A DNA stretch of 64,000 bases from positions 30,769,750-30,833,749 of the forward strand of contig CM034539.1 of the NCBI GenBank assembly GCA_020002185.1. The letters are read 5' to 3'. The translations under genes and the position numbers were made by a program. Shown here piece by piece: positions 44,201-54,542 of this stretch. The notes below the pieces were generated by a model. That model was given only the letters and a program-made list of their open reading frames with translations, made no database searches and was not told the DNA's origin. The stretch's first letter is position 1, and every line of letters begins with the position of its first letter. Origin of the DNA: Paraescarpia echinospica (taxonomy: Eukaryota > Annelida > Polychaeta > Sabellida > Siboglinidae).

Positions 44201-46539
44201 TCCCTTAGAGAGGAAACACATGCCTTAGAAAGGAAACACATCCCTTAGAGAGAAAACACATCCCTTAGAGAGGAAACACATCCCTTAGAGAGGAAACACA
44301 TCCCTTAGAGAGGAAACACATGCCTTAGAAAGGAAACACATCCCTTAGAGAGGAAACACATCCCTTAGAGAGAAAACACATCCCTTAGAGAGGAAACACA
44401 TCCCTTAGAGAGGAAACACATCCCTTAGAAAGGAAACACATCCCTTAGAGAGGAAACACATCCCTTAGAAAGGAAACACATCCCTTAGAGAGGAAACACA
44501 TCCCTTAGAGAGGAAACACACCCCTTAGAGAGGAAACACACCCCTTAGAGAGGAAATACATGCCTTAGAGAGGAAACACATCCCTTAGAGAGGAAATACA
44601 TGCCTTAGAGAGGAATCACATGCCTTAGAGAGGAAACACATCCCTTAGTGAGGAAACACATCCCTTAGAGAGGAAACAAATCCCTTAGAGAGGAAACACA
44701 TCCTTTAGAGGGGAAATGTTTACATGGTGACACTGAATTTAATATTATTTATGACATCTTGTCTGATACCGAAAACCCAACCCTAAGTTAGCATTTTGTG
44801 CAGAACAACAACACTGAATTAATTACCAAACATCTTACCTTGTTTAAACATCCTCACAGTGTCCCAGCCCTTCCCTTGTTTGGTTAAACAACATCTTACC
44901 TTGTTTAAACATCCTCACAGTGTTCCGGCCCTTCCTGTGTTTGGTTAAACAACATCTTGCCTTGTTTAAACATCCTCACAGTGCCCCAGTCCTTCCCTTG
45001 TTTGGTTAAACAACATCTTACCTTGTTTAAACATCCTCACAGTGTTCCGGCCCTTCCCTTGTTTGCAGTCCTTTGGGGTCATGAATATAACGGAAGGAAT
45101 AAGGGTAACATAGTCCTTCCCCCTGGGCCAGGAAGATCTTCCCACAGAAATACTCACACTGAATGCCCACTGCGTTCCTGGAAATGGAGACACACAAGTC
45201 AGCAAGGCAAGGTACAATTCCTCATTTATTAATGCATTATTATTTATACAGTATTCTTGCTACCGGAATAAACGTGCTGAAGGTATAGTACAGCCTGCCA
45301 TTTCAAAAGCCTTCGCGGTTTAAAAATTGCACCCGCGAAATGTTCAAATTGTAAACAAAACATTCAGTTTGTAAACAACTTCTATTGACACTTAATTAGT
45401 TCTTGCTGGCACTTATTCAGTTACTGCCTTGAAAGTTGGCACATGCCTGTGCTCCAGTGTACTTCCTGCTAATAATATTTTAAGATTTTAAAGCAACATC
45501 TATGCACAAGGATGTTTCCAGTAGCACCTTGTCATGCAGCCCTAGTTCGAAATGTAAATCACATAGATTACCGATTTTCAACATCGTTGACCAATCTTGT
45601 CGGAGGTCGCATGCGTAATTCTGACTGTGACATGGGCAAACCGTGACATAGCGGATCCGTCAATTGGTTTGATCTTGTGTAATTGTACCCATTCCTAGTG
45701 ACAATTACCTCTGAGTCACCATTATCAACGTTATGACACTCACCAATGTCAATGCCTGAGATGTGACACGCCCGTTCCAGTTGAAATTCTCCGTCCAGTT
45801 GTCCACTACGGTCCTCGGATGATGACAGCCATTTACCAAACGATGTTCCCTTCAGCAGGTTCTCTGCACAGTATTTCTTATCCTGAATAAAAACGTAAAC
45901 TATAACAATTAAAATCTGACACAGATTGACCCAGTAACATTTATGCAGTGAAGAATAAAACTATTTTCTTCCATTTTGACTAGTTACGACATGCAATGAA
46001 TGTGCTGACTCAGTGACGGGTGACGTCACATAATTCACGTTTCCTGTGATATATTTCTGTTTTAATGGGAAAGAAGGTAAGTGTTGTTTGATTTAGTGTT
46101 CACATAACATGTATATTTTTTACCTAAAGTTCTTACTTCGTACGACAATGTCAATAGTTGCCCATGCCATGGCACGATTGAGGCCAATGTGGCAATGACT
46201 GAATCAGTGAATGAGGGTTGTCGTTGACGGAGTCTGACAAATTGAGACTTTCTCGACTCAACTCGAAGGTTTATTTTCTGTAGTTGTTAATAGCTATATG
46301 ATGAGAAGTTTGGCAGCAGGTGGTAATTTTTTATGGTTAGGCCAGAAAGGAAAGACCATCTTTAGTTTAGTCTAGAAGTTTAGTCTTCGACATCAAATTC
46401 AGACTTCACGAATCACGGTCTTGCCTCTTGGACTTGGAAGTTGTGCAGTGTTTATTGATGGGAAACGTATCTCTATGATGTAACATTCACTTACCTGGGA
46501 GCTAAAAGAAACTACATGCTGTAACACCACCGGTGCCAT
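34951..46539 (-). CDS. XRCC1 N-terminal-domain protein with two RAD18-type UBZ zinc fingers
   Basis: Exons 46539-46495, 45882-45744, 45177-45022, 43674-43508, 40807-40707, 39838-39577, 38869-38794, 37233-36561, 35936-35866 and 35219-34951 total 1,959 nt, that is 652 residues plus stop, with every phase matching. Residues 1 to about 165 follow XRCC1's N-terminal DNA-polymerase-beta-binding domain: LQHVVSFSSQDKKYCAENLL, HISGIDIGTQWAF, NTVRMFKQ, RDEAWDRLKITCCQPF and FGVSMLQIW. The middle is basic and low-complexity, with a helical patch LRHKFEKIKLRKLSQDEKK. The C-terminus has CPLCAGSFIETLIEAHAAQC and CPICGISFPLDLLPLHADSC, both Cys-x2-Cys-x11-His-x3-Cys, the same spacing as the RAD18 UBZ4 finger. 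Single-strand-break repair coupled to ubiquitin recognition is a reasonable inference. BRCT domains are absent, so it is not XRCC1 itself; an XNDC1-like gene is the nearest named relative I know. Confidence 0.88.
35499..35815 (+). repeat. tRNA-derived SINE-A, nearly full length
   Basis: Head gagcacagtggcacaatgga and acccgggtttgaatcttgtc, body and tail as in the 25,183 copy, in an intron of the XRCC1-NTD gene and antisense to it. Confidence 0.85.
36012..36473. repeat. Family F copy followed directly by family E copy
   Basis: 36,012-36,268 carries ctttaaaatggtacctcatt and tgtcgaggaaaataaactgg (family F). 36,270-36,473 carries gtaaacattgatacgatgat and gatgttctgagatgatccct (family E). The abutment occurs only here. 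The E end lies about 90 bp from the exon ending at 36561. Confidence 0.6.
36561..37233 (-). CDS. Large linker exon of the XRCC1-NTD protein
   Basis: 673-nt exon beginning LRHKFEKIKLRKLSQDEKK, then a lysine run (SQKKKKKKSL, nuclear-localisation-like), VVVDDVERIG, KRRRIWG, and a short repeat built on VNQ (VNQNVTVNQMAAVNQRAAV) encoded at about 36,755-36,830. Confidence 0.88.
37890..38335 (+). mobile_element. LINE 3' fragment with HKTN/VGPQEPLL motif
   Basis: Broken plus-strand frame: KKIEAFETKCLRKLLHIS, MEHKTNEYVLSKIKSLVGPQ, RRKLAWFGRITRHISLPKTI, then MPELL. This is the C-terminus of a non-LTR retrotransposon type very common in marine invertebrates. It lies in an XRCC1-NTD intron. Confidence 0.8.
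38563..38732. repeat. Hairpin-type element (family D), copy 3
   Basis: acctcctattaaggtcaccc, tgacctgaatagccaggtga and agggtgaccttaattgcaag match the copies at 655, 22,886 and 62,168. It lies about 60 bp from the exon end at 38794. Confidence 0.7.
40165..40680. repeat. Family F copy split by a LINE 3' fragment
   Basis: 40,165-40,383 has ccaaaaatagctgtcaaggt and tgtctagtttattttcctcg; 40,540-40,680 has tctgaagatatttcaataaa and gtgatttaatacccactttg. Both match the continuous element at 33,940-34,310. Confidence 0.6.
40383..40538 (+). mobile_element. Short LINE 3' coding fragment (KRKRGRLKNTW)
   Basis: Reads KRKRGRLKNTW, stop, RDLQADGLSLETAGEKR. This resembles the C-terminal KRKRGRPKNTWRRDLE tail of a non-LTR element. 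It is inserted within family F. Confidence 0.55.
40972..43432. repeat. Family E MITE interrupted by a LINE
   Basis: The left piece (40,972-41,017) begins gggatcatctcagaacgacg. The right piece (43,248-43,432) continues cagacgaaagtttgtaaaca and ends ctttctgagatgatccctg. Together they rebuild the element seen at 12,067-12,320. Confidence 0.75.
41018..43248 (+). mobile_element. 5'-truncated LINE with nearly intact reverse transcriptase
   Basis: A 371-codon frame (41,423-42,538) has the reverse transcriptase motifs in order: KDNKSPGVDGIPPTLL, SNNYRPVSLTSVICKLLER, SQHGFLKARS, IIYLDFQKAFDKVPHQRLL, GVPQGSVLGPILFLIYINDL and the catalytic FADDTK. Frames before (41,287, AYKEALNQ-like) and after (42,769-43,110, ERVQRRATKMIPKLRDLSYE) belong to the same element, separated by a few frameshifts or stops. 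The endonuclease domain is missing. CR1/Rex1/Jockey group by motif style. It lies antisense in an intron of the XRCC1-NTD gene. Confidence 0.88.
44165..44716. repeat. 20-bp tandem repeat, about 27 copies
   Basis: Unit tcccttagagaggaaacaca with occasional single substitutions (tgccttagaa, gaaataca). It lies in the XRCC1-NTD intron between 45022 and 43674. Confidence 0.95.
44830..45060 (-). repeat. 61-bp repeat copying an exon end with its splice donor
   Basis: Four tandem copies (61, 61 and 62 bp apart). On the minus strand each reads gaagggc, cactgtgaggatgtttaaac, aag/gtaag, exactly the last part of the exon 45177-45022 plus its donor. Donor positions are 45021, 44960, 44899 and 44837; the second has GC instead of GT. 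Confidence 0.88.
45022..45177 (-). CDS. Third exon of the XRCC1-NTD protein
   Basis: Reads TQWAFSVSISVGRSSWPRGK, DYVTLIPSVIFMTPKDC and NTVRMFKQ, aligning with XRCC1's FVEVLVGSS, DYEVLLVTSSFMSP and NRVRMFG region. It begins with two bases completing Gly (g/ga) and ends in phase 1. Confidence 0.9.
46495..46539 (-). CDS. First coding exon of the XRCC1-NTD protein
   Basis: ATG at 46539 to donor cccag/gtaagt gives MAPVVLQHVVSFSSQ, colinear with the XRCC1 start (a short N-terminus, then LRHVVSCSSQD). The next exon starts DKKYCAENLLKG, matching XRCC1's CAENLLK. Confidence 0.92.
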
Positions 46540-46739
46540 ACTGCTAAAATGTATTCAGCCGTATATTATGGATCAATACTGTAGACAATTATTCACTATC
46601 GATATTTTAGCGGGAACCGACTTCGCACAAAAGCCTAAAAAAGGTGCTTGCAGTAAACGCAAACCCGTTACAGCAGTGACAACAATAGCCACGACAACAG
46701 TTGCTGTGGCTAGCAAACTGTGCACAATACAGTCAGTGT

Positions 46740-48720
46740 TGGGCTACTCATCTATACTTTCTTGCCTTATGCCTGATTTCTTTAAAATTGATGGGAAAAA
46801 AGTAACTGACAAGACTATTATTGCAAATAAATTTAATTCATTTTTCATCAATATTGGTTCTACACTTGCATCACAAATAACCAATATTGGAGATAACTCT
46901 TACACAGACTATTTAACAGAGAGACGTATACAGACTTTCAACTTTAAGCCAATAGACAATAATACAACGATTAGCATAACTGATAGCTTACATCCAAAAT
47001 CTAGCTGTGGTAAAGATGGTCTATCAACCAAACTACTAAAGCTAATCAAAATGAAATAAGTGAAACAGTCACTCTAATCATTAACTATAATCAATAACAA
47101 CTGGCATATTTCCAGATAAATAAAAAATTGCTAAAGTTATTCCACTTTAAAAAAATGATGATGAGACAATCTTTGATAATTATCGTCCAATTTCTATCTG
47201 ACCAGCTATTTCCAAGATATTTGAAAGAATTATGTTTAATCAAATATAGGCCTACAAACATTTCAATTCCAATAACTTATACTGTGAGAATCAATATGGG
47301 AAAACCATTCTACAGAACTTACCACTCTAGAAATAATAGACAGGGTTGTCCAACAACTTGACCAATCAGCAACAACAATAAACATATACCTAGACTTCTC
47401 TAAAGCCTTTGACACAATTGATCATAACATATTATTAAAAAAACCTAAATTATTATGGAATAAATGGTGCAGCACTAGATATATGTAAAAACTACTTACA
47501 CAATCGTAAGCAATATGTTGAAATTGGCAATTACAAGTCGGAAGAAGCTGCCGTAAACACTGGTGTCCAACAAGGGTCTATTTTAGGACCCCTTCTATTT
47601 ATCATATATATTAATGACATCATATTTTCAAGTGATCATTTTAAATTCATAATGTATGCAGACGACACCACTCTTTTTAGTACATTGAATAAATTCCAAT
47701 CTCCGGATGGCCAAGTCCAAAATAAAATATAAATGAAGAATTATAAAATATATGCAGGTGGCTAAAGGCAAACAAACTTTCTCTTAACATTAAAAAAACA
47801 AAATTCATGGTATTTCACATGCCCCAAAAGGAAATCGAACTTCCTAAAATAGAAATAGATGGGACAAATATTGAATGTGTACATGATTTTAATTTCTTAG
47901 GTATCACCATAAACCAACACCTAAATTGGGACAGCCATATAAACAAAACAGCGAATAAAATCAATAAAATAATTGGAATTTTAAATAAACTTAAACATGC
48001 ATTACCTAAGAATATATTATCTATAATGTATAATTTGCTCATTCTTCCCAAGATTAATTATGGCATATTGGTGTGGGGTTATCAAGCCCATCGCATTTTT
48101 AAACTTCAAAAGAAAGCAGTGCGAGTAGTTACTTCAAGTAAATACAATTCTCACACAGATCCCATCTTCAAAGAATGTAAATTTCTTAAGCTGGATGACA
48201 TCTATAGATTCAAACAGCTCAAATTTTATTACAAATTGATCAACAAGGTTATACCAGAATATTTCAGTCGGATTCCATACACATATAATTTTGCAATTCA
48301 CCAATACAACACACGTGGTAAAAACAACTTATGTATTCCCAGAGTTAATCATCAATATGCAAAAAAGTACATCAGACACAACATTATACAAACTGTTAAC
48401 AATACTCCAAACATCATCCTTGATCAAATTTATACACATAGTTTATTTGGTTTTTCCACTTATACAAAAAATTACTTTATCAAGAACTATGAATCATGCT
48501 GTCATATTTCTAACTGTTACATCTGTCATTCTTAAACTAGACATGACTTTGCATTTGTTTAAACTAATTTATATATAATATACTATACTAAACATACTAT
48601 TTTTACACATATATGTATGCAGTGGGGTGACTCCCATGATAGCGGCATATAATTGTCTTAATGGGAGCCTCCCTGACGTTACAATGAATTTTATATTGTA
48701 GTTTATGTACTTATGATGGT
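46740..48720 (+). mobile_element. Degenerate LINE with reverse transcriptase remnants
   Basis: Frames give NKFNSFFINIGSTLASQI, SSCGKDGLSTKLLKLIK, DNYRPISI, IYLDFSKAFDTIDHNILL (47,370-47,430), GVQQGSILGPLLFIIYINDI, catalytic YADDTTLFS (near 47,660) and a 242-codon C-terminal frame (47,807-48,535) with FLGITINQHLNWDSHI and KLQKKAVRVVTSSKY. Several frameshifts separate the blocks. It lies about 200 bp upstream of the XRCC1-NTD start codon, on the opposite strand. Confidence 0.85.
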
Positions 48721-48752
48721 CAAAATAAATACTGTCTGTCTGTATGTCTGCC

Positions 48753-48754
<2 letters not shown>

Positions 48755-48802
<48 letters not shown>
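48755..48802. repeat. (CAG)16 microsatellite
   Basis: Sixteen uninterrupted CAG triplets just beyond the LINE 3' end (aataaatactgtctgtctgt). Confidence 0.95.
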
Positions 48803-48805
<3 letters not shown>

Positions 48806-49024
48806 TTAAGAACAAGTACAAGATATGAGTGATACAAATTTAATTATTAGGCCTTAACACATTATCATACGAATTTAAGGTATAAAATGTTGGACGAGAG
48901 AGACAACTTTGTTGCTGTTTGTAGTAGTGTACATTTATTTGTGGGCCCTATGTGAAAAATGCATAAATTTACTTGTCTGTATTTTGTACATGTTAATTTG
49001 CTGCAACAGTGCCTGGTAAATGTG

Positions 49025-49105
49025 AAGTGCAGTGACTTAAATCGTAGGCCACGATACTCTCAATCAAGAGAACCCGGGTTCGAATCCTGTGATGCCATGT
49101 CGAAC
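49025..49105 (+). repeat. tRNA-like SINE head
   Basis: agtgcagtgacttaaatcgt and aacccgggttcgaatcctgt give A- and B-box-like motifs. Only the SINE-A head is present. Confidence 0.6.
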
Positions 49106-49204
49106 TAACATCTACTTAAAATATTTGAGCGTGCGTGAGTTTATATGTATGCAGGCATAGGTTAGTGTTTTCCTCTTAGATGGCTTGAACCCGTTCAAGG
49201 GCTC

Positions 49205-50635
49205 AAGTGCGAAAGACAAATTTTCGTGATGAGGAGAGACATGGAGGTGGCAGAGGTTGTGGAGGAGGACACAATGGACAGGGCGTTCTGGTGAGGAGAG
49301 ACATGGAGGTGACAGAGGTTGTGGAGGAGGACACAATGGACAGGGCGTTGTGGCGAGGAGAGACATGGAGGTGACAGAGGTTGTGGAGGAGGATGCATTG
49401 GACAGTGTCATGGTGAGGAGAGACATGGAGGTGACAGAGGTTGTGGAGTAGTACGCAATGGACAGGTTGTTGTGGTGAGGAGAGACATGGAGGGGGCAGA
49501 GGTTGTGGAGGAGGATGCAATGGACAGGGTGTTGTGGTGAGGAGAGACATGGAGATGACAGAGGTTGTGGAGGAGGATGCAATGGACAGGGCATTCTGGT
49601 GAGGAGAGACATGGAGGTGACAGAGGTTGTGGAGTAGTACGCAATGGACAGGGTGTTGTGGTGAGGAGAGATATGGAGGTGACAGAGGTTGTGGAGGAGG
49701 ACACAATGGACAGGGCATTGTGGTGAGGAGAGACATGGAGGTGACAGAGGTTGTGGAGGAGGATGCAATGGACAGGTGTCGTGGTGAGGAGAGACATGGA
49801 GGTGACAGAGGTTGTGGAGGAGGATGCAATGGACAGAGCATTCTGGTGAGGAGAGACATGGAGGTGACAGAGGTTGTGGAGTAGTACACAATGGACAGGG
49901 TGTTGTGGTGAGGAGAGATATGGAGGTGACAGAGGTTGTGGAGGAGGACACAATGGACAGGGTGTTGTGGTGAGGAGAGATATGGAGGTGACAGAGGTTG
50001 TGGAGGACGCAATGGACAGGGCATCGTTGTGAAGAGAGACATGGAGGTGACAAGAGGTTATGGAGGAGGATGCAAAGGACAGGGTGTTGTGGTGAGGAGA
50101 GACATGGAGGTAACAGAGGTTTTGGTCGAGGATGCAAAGGACAGGGTGTTGTGGTAAGGAGATACATGGAGATGACAGAGGTTGTGGAGTAGTATGCAAA
50201 GGACAGGGCATTCTGGTAAGGAGAGACATGGAGGTGACAGAGGTTGTGGAGTAGTATGCAATGGACAGGGTCTTGTGGTAAGGAGACATGGAGGTGGCAA
50301 GAGGTTGTGGAGGAGGATGCAATGGACAGGGTGCTGTGGTAAGGAGAGACATGGAGGTGACACAGGTTGTGGAGGGGGCTGCAATGGACAGGGCATTGTG
50401 GTAAGGAGAGACATGGAGGTGACAGAGGTTGTGGAGTAGTATGCAATGGACAGGGTCTTGTGGTAAGGAGACATGGAGGTGGCAAGAGGTTGTGGAGGAG
50501 GATGCAATGGACAGGGTGCTGTGGTAAGGAGAGACATGGAGGTGACACAGGTTGTGGAGGGGGCTGCAATGGACAGGGCATTGTGGTAAGGAGACATGGA
50601 GGTGACAGAGGATGTGGAAGAGGATGCAAAGTGGT
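49205..50635. repeat. 61/62-bp minisatellite, about 23 copies
   Basis: Unit made of gagacatggaggtgacagag, gttgtggaggaggatgcaat, ggacagggcgttgtggtgag, gag. Higher-order structure is present: about 50,200-50,340 is repeated almost exactly at 50,390-50,530. Long open frames on both strands are by-products. Confidence 0.95.
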
Positions 50636-52090
50636 CACGATATTCGCACTCAAAAATGTAATTTGGTGAACTTCTTGTTAATAATCACCACTCAGGCTGA
50701 TTCCAGGCCATGGATCAGACACCCAACCTTTAATGATGATGCTATTCTAACAACTACCTCATCTATTTCTTCCTGTGCTTCCACCGAGTCAGTTTCTTGT
50801 CAAGTTTCCGTTTGCAAACGTACTTGCCTTCTAGCATCTGGTTTCTTGCTGGACACCCCACTGCCAGGGTACAGCACCCCATCCCGGCTGTGGGACCATG
50901 ATCATGTTTGAATCAGACAATTTGTTTACGTGTCAGTGAAGTTATAGCACAGCTGTATTTTGCAATTACGCATACTCATTTGATAAACAAAAAACATGAT
51001 GGGGACAACATAAACATATTTTTATCACAATATTCAGCTGATTTCACACATACAACTGATACATTCAATAAGTATAATAATAGTTCTGCATGGATATATC
51101 AAAACAGAAAATTTTATTTTTAAAAGAATTCTGTGTTATTGTGTGCAGTAACCGAAGCATGGCTAAAAGGTTACCAGAGTAGTCGCGCTAACATTGGAAA
51201 GAACAGATCTGCAAGAGGTGCAGTGTAAGGTAATTAGAGTGGTTCCGAGGATTAGATACTGCACAATATTAAAGACCTTTTTATTTTACCAAAAACTGTG
51301 GTAAGAATACAATTTTGCACCCCATAGACACAAACACAGTAACGTGACACTGGTAGCTTTACAATTTGGAAGGGAGCATCATAGCTTGAAAATAAGCACT
51401 ATTATTATATTTTTTAATATTTCAAGAACAGCCGTTTTTGTTAGCTATAATCAATCACTTTATTTACGCACAGTCAAGTCGCGGGATGCTCCCAGTCACA
51501 AGAGGGATACAAGGGTGTAAAAGAGAAAAATATTTTTGGTAGAACAAAACCTTCTTACACACATCTCTTTTATTCCAGTACAAGAAATAACATGCTACAA
51601 TTGCGCATAGCTACATGACAATGAATCCTCAGATACCAATGATTAGCCGCTACCATTATAACAGTATGCCATTATAACTGACAAAATCAATTAAATAGTA
51701 CATTTTCTGTACTATGTGAACATGCGATACCTTCACAATGAGACATCCTGTCTTGATAAAATACAACTACTCCAAACACATTCTGCAAATGCAAGGCCAG
51801 TGGGGTCTATGGAAACCATTTCTGTGTCAACCACACACAGATTTCACTGCACAATACATGAGGTAGAATTTTAATGCTGAAATTTTGATGTGTAATAGTC
51901 CCATATTGTTTCGTTGAAATTAGCATAATCTTTGCCCTACTGTGTGAATGCATAACATTTATACCCTGATTTTTTGAGGTGCCAAATTGCATACAAATTT
52001 CAAGGAATCCACAAAGGAAAATATCATACATACATGCCTGCATATATATATACACACACATATATATTTGTATATATATAATGTATATAC
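50636..52090. other. Intergenic DNA with an orphan open frame and a SINE remnant
   Basis: 50,692-50,911 follows an acceptor-like cactcag and reads ADSRPWIRHPTFNDDAILTT, ending with Cys-rich sequence and a stop. It is unassigned. 51,130-51,285 is a diverged SINE-A 3' part. The rest is AT-rich and featureless. Confidence 0.4.
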
Positions 52091-52098
52091 ATATATAT

Positions 52099-52501
52099 AT
52101 ACCGTATTCGTTCTATTAAGCATACAGTAAGCTTAGCAAATATTTCGGACATGGAAATATATCAAATGTTGTGTTCCAATAAGCGTACAGAGGTGTGCAC
52201 CCATTTTCTTTGGTTCCTGTGGTTCCTGAGTACAGCCATCTCAGTAGACGTGACTGGCAAGCAATTTATGAATATCACACACAACCAACAGGATAACAGA
52301 ACACTGTAAAAATCAGATAAATTAGGTGGACCTTTGGATGTATTTTCATCACCAAGCTTTGAATCTAGTGTGATATTGGTAGAAATTAAAACACAATGAT
52401 GGATTCAACAGTCAAGGTTGCCATTGAGATCACTGTCACGGCGTCGGACGCTGGTGTACGCTAATTAGGGCGTGTGTGCTTAATAGAACGAATACGGTAT
52501 A
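52099..52501. repeat. MITE with 22-bp inverted ends and TA flanks (mariner-like)
   Basis: Left end ccgtattcgttctattaagc and right end gcttaatagaacgaatacgg are perfect inverted repeats separated by about 360 bp and bordered by TA on each side, the target preference of Tc1/mariner elements. No transposase is present. Confidence 0.85.
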
Positions 52502-54540
52502 TGCATTATACCAGTGTGTTATAACCCCTGGTTCATAAACTGGGCGCAGGCAGTGATTAGATTACCAATTTTTAAGCACAATAGATTATTTTCCTTCTAA
52601 GTGGATTTCGATTCTCACCACCTGACCTTCACATTAACAACAGACTTGTAATAGGCAGTTGACAAATGTCACAAAACCACAAACAACAACAAATATTTAG
52701 CCATCCAAAATGATGACACAGAGTACATGTCTACTTTAAACGAGAACTATCACTGCACAAACTAGGGAAAGACCAATACAACATTTAATATATATATATG
52801 TCAATTACACAATAGTGTTGCAAAAGAAAGTATCTTAGATGGACTGACTATTCAACTGAATTAAACCAGCAAGGACACATGGTGAGTATAATAACTGATG
52901 ACACGTTAAAACAGAGTATAAATAACAATGCTCTAAATAACTTCACGAAAGTATGAAATATTAGAGTAATAATGAAAAAGTACAAGTCAGTGTTGTGACT
53001 TCAAAGCTGTTGGCTATAAAATGTCATCAACATTATTAAACAATACCTTTTTATTATTACGATGACCCATATTGACAAGTTGCACAAACTAAGGTTTCTG
53101 TAGTGACAAACAATGTGTCATATCAACCAAAACCTGTCATAAAACGCCATCTGAACAACATTGACAATCAATTAACTTTAAATAATGTTAATTTTAACTG
53201 AATCCGCCTCGGTAACATCTAGTTAGCCATAATTTCGTCACAATTCTCTTGGTGATGATATTTTTTATATATGTGCATTCAAACATACAATGTTGTCTAC
53301 ATGAATGAAAGCTTCAGCAGTTTGGTTGATCATGCACCACATACACATATAAGACCTTGTCTTGGCCCTGGTTCGATGCTGAGCAATTCTAGTAAGTTCA
53401 GACACTAGAAAATGTTCACAAATTCTACAAATCAGAGCAACCACGTGATTGCTGAGGTTACATACTACACTGTTATATAAACGTAAAAAGAAACTCCACT
53501 CTGATTAATACAACTGTAAACAAACCAATTACATTATATTACAATACATGTGTACATCCATCTCTCTGAATTTCTGATTAAATATTCCATCGCAATAGAA
53601 GCTGCCCCAAACTTCAATGCTCTTATCTACACCAGCCAAACATATGTAACTAATTATGTTAATCTGATGTTTTAGCAAGTTATCTGCAGAAGTTACTGCG
53701 TATGCTCCTTCTCTGAGACTTCAGTCAATGTTGTCTTCATTGTGGGACTGGATACATACATGAAACTCACCCAAGTTATAAATGTTATTATCTTGATTAA
53801 CAAATCCTTATTATCTCGATTAACAAATCCTCCAAACTCTCACACACCTCAAAATACATCAAGCATGACCAGACTGAAAAATAAAAGCTTTCACACAAAT
53901 ATCTACCGTTTTTGCAATAAAAAAGGTGTTCCCATTTCACATGCTATGTTACATTAATAATGAAAGTGCCAAAGCGATAATTACGAACGATTTAAATTTA
54001 CTTTATGGAGGTCTTTTAAAGATGTCTCTGCACTCTGATTTTTGCCTGTCTTATTTCAGATTAATTTTGTCACAAACTGAACTGATATAATAGCAAAAGT
54101 TGTCATAATATGGCAACCGTAGGTGTGTGTGCATATCACATAGGGTTAAATGGCCAGAACATTGTATTCAGCTTGACATGACACAACTGCCCTGGAATTG
54201 TGAAGAACAAATTTACAAACTGTACGTACAAAAATAAACCTAATTTCTAGATAGGACAGTTTTCACCTTACAAACTTTTGCTCAATTTCTTACAGCCACA
54301 TTGATGCATGAAATATACAATTTTTTGCGAAAAAAACAAATTTCTAGTCTGCATAATGTCCTACTGAATCCTGGGTCAGACATAGCTCGCATTTGTCATG
54401 TTTGGCACAGTCCGATGGAGGTGGGTGGTATTTGGCTGGTGTCACCGGCTAAATTATGGAACGTGAAACTGTCACCGTAAATCTGCTCGTATCAGAAGTT
54501 TCATATCATCTGCCTGACGTTTGATGTCGTGGGTGACAAT
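52502..54540. other. FLOT2 downstream region / 3' UTR candidate
   Basis: Two kilobases of AT-rich DNA after the FLOT2 stop (54543, minus strand). It probably contains the 3' UTR. No further gene recognised. Confidence 0.4.
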
Positions 54541-54542
54541 TA

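Noticed and set aside
44165..44716. CRISPR-like regular repeat
   Set aside because: Contiguous 20-bp tandem units without spacers, in a eukaryotic intron.
34951..46539. Calling the gene XRCC1
   Set aside because: It has the N-terminal domain only; no BRCT sequence is visible, and the C-terminus is two UBZ-type fingers.
49112..50653. 513-codon minus-strand frame rich in HPPPQPLSPPCLSS
   Set aside because: It is a read-through of the 61/62-bp minisatellite; parallel long frames exist in other phases and on the other strand, and no splice or start context is present.
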